This document shows positions 37,330 through 46,480 of a stretch of DNA of 64,000 bases, one piece after another (the first letter of the stretch is position 1; each line of letters begins with the position of its first letter). The translations under genes and the position numbers were made by a program. The DNA is taken from the NCBI RefSeq assembly GCF_000741295.1, contig NZ_JGZG01000005.1, forward strand, positions 605,201-669,200, given 5' to 3'. The stretch is from Bifidobacterium pseudolongum subsp. globosum (GTDB lineage: Bacteria; Actinomycetota; Actinomycetes; Actinomycetales; Bifidobacteriaceae). A model generated the notes under the pieces. It ran no database searches. It was not told where the DNA came from and worked only from the letters and a program-made list of their open reading frames with translations.

Positions 37330-37971
37330 TTAAGCACTCCCCCGGTACAGCTGAACTTCGGGCGTGTCGCCGCCGTTCTCGCTGCGCTGATCAGCATGCG
37401 GCAACAGGTGGAACACGGCGGCGCAATCGGTGTGCTGCCGGTTGCACTCCGCATACAGCTCCTGTTTTGTCAGACCCTTGCGGATCGCGGAGTCCAATAC
37501 CGCCACTGCGCCGCATGGATCCACCACACATGCACAGTCTATGACGGTGCGGGCCAGCCCGGTCACCTTGATGCCATCAACGCAGTGGGGCTGTATGCCA
37601 TAGGCGCGAATCCGCTGCAGCTGATCGCAGTCGGATGTGCTCGCCGCACACGGCCCGATGACGTACACCATGTGCCGCATAGCGACCCAAGGCACCTCCA
37701 ATCCATGCACGCATGCCGCGCACTCGCCGGCAAACACCCATTCCGGATGCTTGTGCGCCAGTGAGCGTACGAGGTGGCACACGCGTTCCGTGGGCGTCAG
37801 CCCATTCCAGTACTCGGGTCTCATATACATGCCCGGATATACGCGTATGAGATCACCGGCCCTGTACCGCCGCGAAAGCATCCGTGCCTGCCGTGGGCTT
37901 TCTGCTGCGATGCATCTGCGCCCTTGTTGGGCCTGACTGTGCATTCGGAGCAACTCGTGGTTCGTTCTCAT
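37330..37971 (-). pseudogene. C-terminally truncated AbiEi-type antitoxin-domain protein
   Basis: A 213-residue frame with an N-terminal winged-helix AbiEi-like domain (RQARMLSRRYRAGDLIRVYPGMYMR) and a second conserved region (GECAACVHGLEVPW, TGLARTVIDCACV). In related bifidobacterial proteins, as I recall them, the segment ending SENGG continues into a DUF559-type nuclease-like domain. Here it stops 13 residues after RSENGG, at PEVQLYRGSA. This looks like an internal deletion or decay. The start is uncertain; the ATG at 37971 has a poor ribosome binding site. No partner toxin gene is adjacent. Confidence 0.55.
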
Positions 37972-38381
37972 ACGCAGACCGTAAAATATCCCCGCCCTCC
38001 CCGGGCAACCTATCCGGGCCCCTGTGGTCGGACGCCCCCGTATCCACATTTTCCCCGACCGTCTGCCAGATACGCATACTACGTATCCCATGGCCTTACG
38101 TCCGAAAAATCGTATCCCCACTGTGATTTCAGACAGTTACTCACCCCTCGCGACCGAAAAATCGTTGTTCCGCCGATAAATCGGATAGTTACAACCTCTA
38201 ACTGTCCGAAAACACGGAGGCACACAGATATTTCGGACGCTACATGACGGTGGTGGCTGGGAGGTTGGGGCGGGCAGGGGTAGTATGCGGGATTGTGGGT
38301 GCCTGAGACCGGATAGGCAGGGATTGCACATATTCATAAAGGTCTGGCGGTTCACGCTAAAATTCCCTACCCTTGGGCAGC
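37972..38381. other. gene-free region with 52-bp tandem repeat
   Basis: These 410 bases carry no credible gene. They contain three units of a 52-bp-period repeat (38102-38245) and a likely promoter for the YwiC-like gene (TAAAAT -10 at 38358-38363). Confidence 0.6.
38102..38245. repeat. 52-bp-period tandem repeat, three units
   Basis: Units begin CCGAAAA at 38102, 38154 and 38206, exactly 52 bases apart. Units 1 and 2 share CCGAAAAATCGT and AGTTAC at the same offsets; unit 3 begins CCGAAAACACGG. A related copy starting ACTGTCCGAAAACACGG-like lies at 55541-55595. Unit 2 contains a short palindrome, CCGATAAATCGG. Confidence 0.7.
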
Positions 38382-39272
38382 ATGACCACAGCAGACAGCA
38401 TGAGACCACGCACGCAGCCTACGCCACACCCCACTTCCCCGCAGAGGGCGGCCACACGCACCACACCACAGTTCAAGTCACGCCGCGACTGGCTTTCCAA
38501 CGAACCCGGCGCATGGGCGATTGTGCTGATGCCCACGCTATCCGCCTTGTTCGCATGTGGCCCCACGCTGGCGTTGTGCTGGGTGGCCGTGGCGTGGGCT
38601 TGTTGTTATTGCGTGCAGTTCAGCGCCGCACGCTGGTTCAAATCGCGCTTCCGCACACGCTACGCAGCCCCGACACTCACCTACTTGGGCGCGCTCGCGG
38701 CCATCGGCGTGCCGTTCGTGGTGCTGCATCCCGGCGTACTACGTTGGGCGCCGCTGTATATTGTGCTCACCGCCGGCTCGATGCTCGGCGCATGGATGCG
38801 TCGTGAGCATTCGCTGTGGGCCAATGCCTGCGCGGTGCTGGCGTCGAGCGCGATGCCGCTCGTCATGCAGCCGTACGGCGCACACGCCACCTATGCCATG
38901 CAGCTCGCCGGCGATACGCTACCGTCGGTGCACAACTGGTTCCCTGCGGGCACATTCGCACAGCCGGCGCTCACCTTGAGTCTCGCATATGCCGCCATGC
39001 TCGGCGGATCTGTGCTGTTCGTCAAAACGATGATCCGCGAACGAGGCAACCGCGCGTACTTGGCGGCGTCGTGGATCTGGCACATCGCGATCTGCGCAGT
39101 TGGATTTGCCGTAAGCCCATGGCTCGGTGCGGCCGGCGCGCTGTTGCTGCTGCGCGCCATCGGCCTGCCGTTGATCGCCCGCGTGCGCCGTGTGCCCGCG
39201 AAATACACCGGCATCACCGAATGCGTGGCGAGCACGCTGTGCTTTGTGCTGATCACCTGTGCCGCCATCTGA
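38382..39272 (+). CDS. YwiC-like integral membrane protein
   Basis: A 296-residue membrane protein with about 8-9 hydrophobic segments. The N-terminal motif NEPGAWAIVLMPTL matches the YwiC-like family (usual form near HGAWAM). Function is not established for the family. The first ~30 residues are a Thr/Pro/Arg-rich cytoplasmic tail. The ATG at 38382 lacks a strong ribosome binding site; TTG at 38373 is possible. It converges on adhE with a shared terminator. Confidence 0.75.
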   Translation: MTTADSMRPRTQPTPHPTSPQRAATRTTPQFKSRRDWLSNEPGAWAIVLMPTLSALFACGPTLALCWVAVAWACCYCVQFSAARWFKSRFRTRYAAPTLTYLGALAAIGVPFVVLHPGVLRWAPLYIVLTAGSMLGAWMRREHSLWANACAVLASSAMPLVMQPYGAHATYAMQLAGDTLPSVHNWFPAGTFAQPALTLSLAYAAMLGGSVLFVKTMIRERGNRAYLAASWIWHIAICAVGFAVSPWLGAAGALLLLRAIGLPLIARVRRVPAKYTGITECVASTLCFVLITCAAI

Positions 39273-39290
39273 TATATGACCTATATATTG

Positions 39291-39326
39291 AGTGAGGGCC
39301 CCGGAGATGAATCCGGGGCCCTCACT
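39291..39326. terminator. bidirectional terminator between YwiC-like gene and adhE
   Basis: A perfect 15-bp stem, AGTGAGGGCCCCGGA with TCCGGGGCCCTCACT, encloses a 6-base loop; TTGTTAA follows on the plus strand. Confidence 0.8.
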
Positions 39327-39350
39327 TGTTAACGCTCAGATGGCACTACC

Positions 39351-42113
39351 TCAGACGCGCTGCGACGCCTCTTCGGTGGCGGCGAGGCCTTCGCGCTCCA
39401 CGCGCATCTTGTGGCCTTCCTCCATCGAGACGCCGTAGTAGGCGGCGATGGCGATGTCCATCATGTCCTGGATCTGCGGGATGCGCGGATTCGCCGGCGC
39501 GCACTGGTCTTCGTAGGCGCGCATGCCGATCTGCTCGAGGATGGACCAGAAGTAATCCTCGTCCACACCGCAATCCTGGAAGCTCTTGTTCATGCCGAGC
39601 TTGTTGTCGCGATAGTCCTCAACGGCGGCGGCCAGGTTCTCCACGCCTTCAGCCGGGGTCTTGCCCGGGTCGAGGCCGAGGTTCTTGGCCAGCTCCTGAT
39701 AGCGTTCCGGCGCGATGTACTTGCTGTACTTCGGCCACGAGGTGGGCTCCTGAGGCACCTGGCCGTTGTAGCGGATCACGTACGGCAGCAGGATCGAGTT
39801 GGTGCGGCCGTGCGCGATGTGGCACAGGGCGCCGATGGTGTGCGCCATCGCGTGGCACATGCCCAGGAACGCGGAGCCGAACGCCATGCCGGCCATGGTG
39901 GCGGCGTTGTGCATCTTCTCCTGCGCCTTGGTCTTGGCGGTGCCGGGCTCGCTGTTCACGGACTCCGCGAGGTTGTCCCAGATCAGCTTGGCCGCATGCA
40001 GCGCCATGCCGTCGGTGAAGTCGTTCGCGTACACCGAGACATAGGCTTCCATCGAGTGGGTCAGGGCGTCGAAGCCGGCGTCGGACGCCAAGCGGCGCGG
40101 CTGCGTGCGGGCGAGCACTGGGTCGACGATCGCGACCGAAGGCGTGAGCGCGTAATCGGTGATCGGGTACTTGTAGCCGGTCTTGTGGTCGGTGATCACG
40201 GCGAACGGCGTGACCTCGGAGCCGGTGCCCGACGAGGTCGGGATGCACACGAGCTTGGCCTTCTTGCCGAGCGGCGGGATCTTGAACGCGCGCTTGCGGA
40301 TGTCGAAGAACTTCTCGCGCACGTCGGAGAACGAGATTTCCGGGTGCTCGTAGAGCAGCCACATGATCTTCGCGGCGTCCATCGGCGAACCGCCGCCGAC
40401 GGCGATGATCGTGTCGGGCTCAAACTCGTCGCGCATCATGGCGGCGCCGCGCTCAACGGTCTCGACGCTCGGCTCGGGCTCGACGTAGTCGACGATGCGG
40501 AAGGTGACGCGGTTGGAACGCGCACGCAGCTGGTCGATGACCTTGTCGACGATGCCGAGCTGTTCCATGACCTTGTCACACACGATCACGGCGCGTTCGA
40601 TGCCGTACATGTCACGCAGGTACTTGATGGCGTTCGGCTCGAAGTAGGTCTTTGCCGGGATCTTGAACCACTGCATGTTGTTGTTCCTCCGAGCGATGCG
40701 CTTGATGTTGAGCAGGTTGATCGCCTGGACGTTGCCAGACACCGAGTTGCCGCCGTACGAGCCGCAGCCCAAGGTGAGCGACGGGGCGATCGAGTTGTAG
40801 ATGTCACCAATGCCGCCCAGCGAGCTCGGCTGGTTCCAGATGATGCGGCAGGCGTGCATGCGCAGGCCGTATTCACGCACCAGGTCGTCGTTGTTGGTGT
40901 GGATGGCGGCGGTGTGGCCCGCGCCATGCTTGAGCATCTCTTCGCACATCTCGAAGCCCTGCTCCTGGTCGTTGAACTTGAGCACGGCGTGCACCGGCGC
41001 GAGCTTCTCCATGGTCAGCGGCTCGTTCTCACCCACCTCGGCGCATTCCGCGGCCAGGATCGTGGCGTCTTCGGGAATCTCGAAGCCGGCTTCGTGCGCG
41101 ATGTACTGCGGGGACTTGCCCGGCACGACGGCGTTGAGCTTCGGGGTCTGGCCCGAGTACGCGGTGCAGCCGAACATGTACTGCTCGAGCTTGGCCTTCT
41201 CTTCGTCGTTGACGAAGTAGGCCTTGCGGCGCTTGAGCTCCTTGACGAGCGGCGCGTAGATGTCCTTATGCGCGATGATCGCCTGCTCGGTGGCGCAGAT
41301 CATGCCGTAATCGAAGTGCTTGGAAAGGATGAGGTCGTTGGCCACGCGCTGCACGTCCACATTGGCGTCCACGTAGGCCGGCGCGTTGCCCGCACCCACA
41401 CCGAGGGCCGGCTTGCCGGACGAGTAGGCCGCCTTGACCATGCCCGGGCCACCGGTCGCGAGGATCGTGGCGACGCCCGGGTGCTTCATCAGCGCGCCGG
41501 TCGCCTCGATCGACGGGTGCTCAATCCACTGGATGCAGTCCGCCGGGGCGCCTGCCTCAACGGCGGCGTCACGCACGATGCGCGCCGCTTCCGCGGAGCA
41601 CTTCTGCGCGAACGGGTGGAAGCCGAAGATGATGGGGCAACGGGTCTTCAGCGAGATGAGCGACTTGAAGATCGCCGTAGAAGTGGGGTTGGTGACGGGC
41701 GTGACGCCGGCGACCACACCGACCGGCTCGGCGACTTCGTCGATGCCGAGCACGTCGTCTTCGCGGATGATGCCGACGGTCTTCTGACCGGCCATGTAAT
41801 TGGTCACATGCTCGCACGCGAAGATGTTCTTGGTGGCCTTGTCTTCCACAAGGCCACGGCCGGTCTCATCCACGGCCATCTTGGCGAGCACCAGATGCTT
41901 GTTCAACGCGGCGACCGAAGCCTTGGCCACGATGCGGTCCACGGTCTCCTGATCGAGCTTCTCGAATTCCTCCAATGCCTTGCGGGCCTTGACCACAAGG
42001 GCATCCACCTCGGCTGCGGCCGCGGCCTCTTTGTCCACAACAGGGGCTGCTTCGGGTGCGTTCTGGGCAGGGGCCTTCTTCGCCTGAGCATCGTCCTTGC
42101 GTGCTTCTGCCAT
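39351..42113 (-). CDS. adhE: bifunctional acetaldehyde-CoA/alcohol dehydrogenase
   Basis: A 920-residue fusion that reduces acetyl-CoA to acetaldehyde and then ethanol, regenerating NAD+ in fermentation. The aldehyde dehydrogenase half has its catalytic cysteine in DYGMICATEQA near residue 290. The iron-dependent alcohol dehydrogenase half has GTGSEVTPFAVITD and the metal histidines in MAHTIGALCHIAHG. An Ala/Lys/Glu-rich N-terminal extension of ~35 residues precedes the core. The start MAEARKDDAQ follows a GAGGAGG-type ribosome binding site. A promoter with a Rex-like operator lies 110-140 bases upstream. Confidence 0.97.
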   Translation of the reverse strand: MAEARKDDAQAKKAPAQNAPEAAPVVDKEAAAAAEVDALVVKARKALEEFEKLDQETVDRIVAKASVAALNKHLVLAKMAVDETGRGLVEDKATKNIFACEHVTNYMAGQKTVGIIREDDVLGIDEVAEPVGVVAGVTPVTNPTSTAIFKSLISLKTRCPIIFGFHPFAQKCSAEAARIVRDAAVEAGAPADCIQWIEHPSIEATGALMKHPGVATILATGGPGMVKAAYSSGKPALGVGAGNAPAYVDANVDVQRVANDLILSKHFDYGMICATEQAIIAHKDIYAPLVKELKRRKAYFVNDEEKAKLEQYMFGCTAYSGQTPKLNAVVPGKSPQYIAHEAGFEIPEDATILAAECAEVGENEPLTMEKLAPVHAVLKFNDQEQGFEMCEEMLKHGAGHTAAIHTNNDDLVREYGLRMHACRIIWNQPSSLGGIGDIYNSIAPSLTLGCGSYGGNSVSGNVQAINLLNIKRIARRNNNMQWFKIPAKTYFEPNAIKYLRDMYGIERAVIVCDKVMEQLGIVDKVIDQLRARSNRVTFRIVDYVEPEPSVETVERGAAMMRDEFEPDTIIAVGGGSPMDAAKIMWLLYEHPEISFSDVREKFFDIRKRAFKIPPLGKKAKLVCIPTSSGTGSEVTPFAVITDHKTGYKYPITDYALTPSVAIVDPVLARTQPRRLASDAGFDALTHSMEAYVSVYANDFTDGMALHAAKLIWDNLAESVNSEPGTAKTKAQEKMHNAATMAGMAFGSAFLGMCHAMAHTIGALCHIAHGRTNSILLPYVIRYNGQVPQEPTSWPKYSKYIAPERYQELAKNLGLDPGKTPAEGVENLAAAVEDYRDNKLGMNKSFQDCGVDEDYFWSILEQIGMRAYEDQCAPANPRIPQIQDMMDIAIAAYYGVSMEEGHKMRVEREGLAATEEASQRV

Positions 42114-42210
42114 GCGATCCTCCTCGAATCCATGTTCGTCGCGTACGGGTACGCAGTTGTACTTCTGCACTTCATCACGCGCGCCCCGCGTTCCACAGGG
42201 CCACATATCG

Positions 42211-42254
42211 CGTGAGGCACATCACAATCTACAGTAAAAATCCGCGCCTGTCAG
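42211..42254 (-). promoter_or_regulatory. adhE promoter with Rex/CRP-like operator
   Basis: On the minus strand, CTGACA (42249-42254), a 17-base spacer and TAGATT (42226-42231) form a good promoter. Touching the -10 is TTGTGA-TGTGCC-TCACG (42211-42227), close to the Rex consensus TTGTGA-N6-TCACAA and also the CRP/GlxR form. adhE is a classical Rex (NADH-sensing) target. Confidence 0.6.
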
Positions 42255-42504
42255 CCCCTGCTGGTGTCGCCGCATAATGTGCATTTCTGTGCGTTTTTCG
42301 AGTAGTTTGTTAGCCTTTATGACAGTTTTACTGTTGCCAATCGTCCATTTGAAACATTTTGTGCATTTTCATACCAACACGCACACCATTAGAGCGGAGC
42401 TACTGCGACAACTTTTAGAAAACATCATTACAAAAGTTTCAAATCCTACCAAAGTTTTGAAAACCGATTTTGTAAAAGCGCGCGTATCCGATACGCTCGA
42501 TACC
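42255..42504. promoter_or_regulatory. AT-rich upstream region of the ROK regulator
   Basis: The stretch is much more AT-rich than its surroundings. It contains the palindrome GTTTTGAAAAC (42454-42464) and an outer pair TTACAAAA (42428-42435) / TTTTGTAA (42468-42475). These are candidate autoregulatory operators for the regulator that follows. Confidence 0.45.
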
Positions 42505-43647
42505 ATGACGAGCCCACAGTCGAGCCCACCGCCGAACCCCACCATGACTTCACTGCCGAACAGCCGCACAAGCCCACCGCCGAACCCCACCCAACTGCGC
42601 GTGCTACGCCAGCTCTACACGCACTCGCCGCTGACCAAACAAGACATCGCCATCCAGCTCGGCCTGAGCCTGCCCACAGTGACAAGCGCCCTGCGCGCAC
42701 TCGAACACAACTGCACCGTGGTGCGCGCCACCCCGCGCGCCTCGACCGGCGGCCGACGCCCCGCCACCTACAGCTTCAACATGCGCCGGCATGTGGCGCT
42801 CGGCGTCACCATCCGCTCCACGGAAATCGTCTGCATAGCCGTCGATCTCTCCGGCGCGATCGTGGACCAGTGGCACACCACAATCGCCGCACGCGCCGAA
42901 GCCATCTTCTACCAGCGCGCCGCGCATATCATCGAAGACTTCGCGCACGCCCTTTCCGCCAACGGCCTGACACCCCTCGGCACCGGCCTGACCGTGCCGG
43001 CGCACGTCAACGCCGCCAACAGCCTCGACTACGAACGCATCGGCGCAAACATCGCCCCGCCCGTCACGTTCACCGAGCGGTACTGCGCCTACGCGCTCGC
43101 CGAACATTGGGCGCGCCCGCACCTGCACGACGCCGTCTGCCTGTTCCTCGGCAACCACATCGGCAGCGCGGTGATCGTGAACGGCACGCCGCACACCGGC
43201 GCGATCGAGCACATGCAGCTCGTGCCGGGCGGCCCGCAGTGCGAATGCGGTTCCACCGGCTGCCTGAACGTCTACTGCGCGTCGAACCGACTCGCCGAAG
43301 AGGGCGAAAGCCTGCCCGGCTTCTTCGGCGTGCTCGAGCAGGGCGAGATCCACCACCGCGAGCGCATGCGCGCATGGCTGGAATCGCTCGGCCACGCCAT
43401 TGCGAACGTGCACACGGTGTTCGACGCGGACGTGGTCTTGTGTGGGCCGATCGCAGGCTATCTCGACGACGCGGAGATCGCGCAGCTGCAGCAGATATGC
43501 GCCGCGCGGCCCACTGCCGCCCGGCGCATACCGAACTACAGCGGCTCGCCGCGCATCATTCGCGGTCTGTGCGACAAATACCAGGACGCGACCGGCGCGG
43601 CGCTCGCCGTGGTGCAGGCGCACCTGGCGGTGCTCGGCTGTGTCTGA
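42505..43647 (+). CDS. ROK-family transcriptional regulator
   Basis: A 380-residue repressor-type ROK protein. An N-terminal winged helix (QLRVLRQLYTHSPLTKQDIAIQLGLSLPTVTSALRALE) is followed by a sugar-kinase-like fold. The zinc motif CECGSTGCLNVYC lies near residue 250. The ATP-binding DxGxT motif is absent (GVTIRSTEIVCIAVDLS), as in regulators rather than kinases. The start is uncertain: ATG at 42505 or 42544. Between them an SPPPNPT-coding 21-base segment is repeated. It lies between adhE and glgX, so it may control carbohydrate genes. Confidence 0.85.
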   Translation: MTSPQSSPPPNPTMTSLPNSRTSPPPNPTQLRVLRQLYTHSPLTKQDIAIQLGLSLPTVTSALRALEHNCTVVRATPRASTGGRRPATYSFNMRRHVALGVTIRSTEIVCIAVDLSGAIVDQWHTTIAARAEAIFYQRAAHIIEDFAHALSANGLTPLGTGLTVPAHVNAANSLDYERIGANIAPPVTFTERYCAYALAEHWARPHLHDAVCLFLGNHIGSAVIVNGTPHTGAIEHMQLVPGGPQCECGSTGCLNVYCASNRLAEEGESLPGFFGVLEQGEIHHRERMRAWLESLGHAIANVHTVFDADVVLCGPIAGYLDDAEIAQLQQICAARPTAARRIPNYSGSPRIIRGLCDKYQDATGAALAVVQAHLAVLGCV

Positions 43648-43684
43648 GCAGCAGAACGTACCGTATTGCCGAATAATACAGGCA

Positions 43685-43721
43685 TTGTCTGCCCGGACCC
43701 GCCCTTTTACAATGGTGGGCA
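43685..43721 (+). promoter_or_regulatory. glgX promoter, leaderless
   Basis: TTGTCT (43685-43690), a 17-base spacer and TACAAT (43708-43713) predict a transcription start at about 43720-43721, on the ATG of glgX. No ribosome binding site precedes that ATG. Confidence 0.6.
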
Positions 43722-46387
43722 TGCAGTTACCTCAGTTACATCGTTACGCCACGCGCCCGGGCCTGTTTTTCACCGAAGACGGCGGCGCCGACGTGGTGGC
43801 GCGCTCAGAGACCGCAGAACAGCTTTGGTTCTCTGTATTGGAGTCGCTCGACGCACCGAGCGCGTTTTACAACGACGCCGTGCGAATCCACGATGACGTC
43901 GACAGTGTGGCGTTCATCCAGGCGATGCAGCAGCACAGGATCTGCACGCGCATGGTGCGGGGATTGCGTATGCGCGAGACCCTGTTCCGTATGGACGGGC
44001 CGAATTACGGCCTGTGGTATCTGCACCTGCCGAAGGCGTGGAACGGCATGCATTACGGCTACCGCGCGCAAGGCGCGTGGGATCCGAAGCATGGGCTGCG
44101 GTTCAACCCGTACAAGTTCCTCATCGACCCCTATGCGAAGGGTGTGGAGGGCAGGATGTGCCTCGATCCTGCCGCGTTTGCGTACGAGTGCGAGATCGAC
44201 GACGAAGGCCATGTGAAAGGCTCGGCGTGGGGTGCGATGAACCGGCTGGATTCGTTGGGCAAAGTGCCGATGTCGATTGCGATCGACGACCGAGATGAGA
44301 CGAAGCACGACGCCGACCCCTCGCACCCGCATGTGCCGTGGAGCAAGACGGTGATCTACGAACTGCATGTGAAGGGGTTCACCGCGAACGCGCCTTGGCT
44401 GCCCGAGGAACTGCGCGGCACGTACGCGGGCCTTGCGCACCCGGCCACGCTGTCGTATTTGCAGGGTCTGGGCGTCACCTCGATCGAACTGCTGCCGATC
44501 ATGGCCAAGCAGCCCGAGGTGTTTTTGCAGGAGCATGACCGCCCGAACTACTGGGGGTATTCGACGCTCAGCTTCTTCGCGCCCGAGCCATCATATGCCA
44601 CGCAAACCGCGCAAAAGCAGGGTGCGGACGCCGTGCGCGACGAGGTGATCATGATGGTGCGCGCGTTGCACGAGGCCGGCTTCGAAGTGATCATGGACGT
44701 GGTGTTCAACCACACGTGCGAAGGCGGCAACGCCGGGCCGAGCGTGTGTTGGCGTGGGCTTGACAACCTGTCGTTCTACCGCCGCCAGCAGCAGAACGCC
44801 GGCGAATTGGAAGACACGACCGGCTGCGGCAATACGCTCGACTTCACATACACGCACAACATCACGTTCGCGGTGGACGCGTTGAGTTACTGGGCCAAGC
44901 GCATCGGCATCGACGGCTTCCGCTTCGATCTGGCGGTGAGCTTGGCGCGGCTCAACGGCGCCTTCACGCCCTACCACCCGTTCCTGTACGCGTTGCGTTC
45001 CGACCCGATGCTCGGCAATTTGAAGCTCATCATGGAACCGTGGGACTTGGGCAACCAAGGATGGCGTACCGGCCAGTTCCTTTCGCCGTTCGCAGAGTGG
45101 AACGATCGCTTCCGCGACACCGCCCGCCGCTTCTGGGTGACCGAAGTGGATCATGGAGACAACGAGGGCGTGGGCATGCAGGAGATAGCCACGCGCCTGT
45201 GCGGTTCGGCGGATCTGTTCGCCACCGACCCGGGGCGCGGCGCCACGTCGTCGATCAACTTCATCACTGCGCACGACGGCTTCACGCTCGCCGATCTGAC
45301 CCAATACGCGCACAAGCACAACGGAGCGAACGGCGAGCACAACAACGACGGCGCGAACATCAACTATTGCGCGAATTTCGGGGTGGAAGGGCCCACCGAC
45401 GACCGCAGGGTACAGATGATTCGCGAACGGACGCGCATGACCATGCTCGGCACACTGCTGCTTTCGCTCGGCACGCCGATGATGCTTGCGGGCGACGAGT
45501 TCAACAATTCGCAGTACGGCAACAACAACGCCTACTGCCAAGACAACGACATCACCTGGCTCGACTGGGAGTGGCTCGTCTCGGACGAGAAGACGCCGGA
45601 GTTCCACCGTATGGAGGCGATCTCGAAACTCATCGCGATCCGTAAGTCGCTCGACATCTACCATCACGAGGACTTCTTCACGCGGCTGAGCCAGCTGGGG
45701 CTGCTCAAGCCGTCGAGCCGCGTGCAGTGGTTGCTGCCCGACGGCACCACTCCGATGGAGCGCGACTGGTTCGACACGTCGATCCGCTCGTTCACGATGC
45801 GCCTGCTGTCCAGTGACGAGCTCGACGTGGCGATCGTGGTCAACGGCGACGGCGAGCCGCGCCAGTTCCACATGCCGTCCGACGCGCGTTGGCATCTGCT
45901 GTGGAGTTCGGCGGAGACGACGTGCGAGCGGCCGCAGCAGGGGGCGGCGACCGAACATTTCACGCCCGAACCCGAGCTTTCGTTTTGGGCGTCGCTGTTG
46001 CCGAAGGAGTACGACCACCTGCACAGCAACATCTACGCTCAGTCCCGCGCGGACAAGCCTGCACACACACCGCGACACGCGGCACCGGCCATAGCGCCGG
46101 CGCCGTCCGCCGTTGAATCGATCACGGCACAACAGATCAATGCCGACGCCGGTTTTGTGGATTCGTGGATCATGCCGCCGTTGCCGCGCGTGCACAACGC
46201 GATTGTGGCGCATGTAGCGAAGTCCGCCACGCCGTTCACGCCGGTGCGCGCGCACGACGAGATGCTGCTGCTTGAGGAACCGGCGCCGCACGCGACCGGC
46301 GATGCGACTGAAGCGCACATCTGGACCTTCCCCACGTTGAGCATCAGCATCCTCATGCAGGACACGAAAGACGGCCCGCTGCAGTAG
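43721..46387 (+). CDS. glgX: glycogen debranching enzyme / isoamylase-type glycosidase
   Basis: An 888-residue GH13 enzyme that removes alpha-1,6 branches from glycogen or maltodextrins. The N-terminal CBM48-like domain is followed by the catalytic barrel: VIYELHVKGFT, DVVFNHT, GFRFDLAVSLARLNG (nucleophile Asp), IMEPWDLG (acid/base Glu) and FITAHDGFTLADL. The last ~130 residues, Ala/Pro/Thr-rich, exceed the ~720-residue norm. The ATG at 43721 is chosen from the promoter position; ATG 43712 is an alternative. It probably acts with malQ at 50.5 kb. Confidence 0.93.
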   Translation: MQLPQLHRYATRPGLFFTEDGGADVVARSETAEQLWFSVLESLDAPSAFYNDAVRIHDDVDSVAFIQAMQQHRICTRMVRGLRMRETLFRMDGPNYGLWYLHLPKAWNGMHYGYRAQGAWDPKHGLRFNPYKFLIDPYAKGVEGRMCLDPAAFAYECEIDDEGHVKGSAWGAMNRLDSLGKVPMSIAIDDRDETKHDADPSHPHVPWSKTVIYELHVKGFTANAPWLPEELRGTYAGLAHPATLSYLQGLGVTSIELLPIMAKQPEVFLQEHDRPNYWGYSTLSFFAPEPSYATQTAQKQGADAVRDEVIMMVRALHEAGFEVIMDVVFNHTCEGGNAGPSVCWRGLDNLSFYRRQQQNAGELEDTTGCGNTLDFTYTHNITFAVDALSYWAKRIGIDGFRFDLAVSLARLNGAFTPYHPFLYALRSDPMLGNLKLIMEPWDLGNQGWRTGQFLSPFAEWNDRFRDTARRFWVTEVDHGDNEGVGMQEIATRLCGSADLFATDPGRGATSSINFITAHDGFTLADLTQYAHKHNGANGEHNNDGANINYCANFGVEGPTDDRRVQMIRERTRMTMLGTLLLSLGTPMMLAGDEFNNSQYGNNNAYCQDNDITWLDWEWLVSDEKTPEFHRMEAISKLIAIRKSLDIYHHEDFFTRLSQLGLLKPSSRVQWLLPDGTTPMERDWFDTSIRSFTMRLLSSDELDVAIVVNGDGEPRQFHMPSDARWHLLWSSAETTCERPQQGAATEHFTPEPELSFWASLLPKEYDHLHSNIYAQSRADKPAHTPRHAAPAIAPAPSAVESITAQQINADAGFVDSWIMPPLPRVHNAIVAHVAKSATPFTPVRAHDEMLLLEEPAPHATGDATEAHIWTFPTLSISILMQDTKDGPLQ

Positions 46388-46425
46388 ACATCCAGCCGCG
46401 TGCGCGATAAGCGCGCTTAGAACGG

Positions 46426-46460
46426 GAAAGGCTCCCCATCGTGATGATGGGGAGCCTTTC
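46426..46460. terminator. bidirectional terminator between glgX and rpsI
   Basis: A perfect 15-bp stem, GAAAGGCTCCCCATC with GATGGGGAGCCTTTC, and a 5-base loop lie between the convergent genes. Confidence 0.8.
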
Positions 46461-46480
46461 GTAACGCTGTTGAGTCGAAA

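Noticed and set aside
37234..37764. 176-codon plus-strand frame
   Set aside because: It is antisense to the better supported AbiEi-type frame, Cys/Arg-rich and without a ribosome binding site.
38102..38245. possible CRISPR array
   Set aside because: Only three degenerate units, no constant-length unique spacers and no cas genes; the whole 52-base unit is repeated rather than repeat-spacer.
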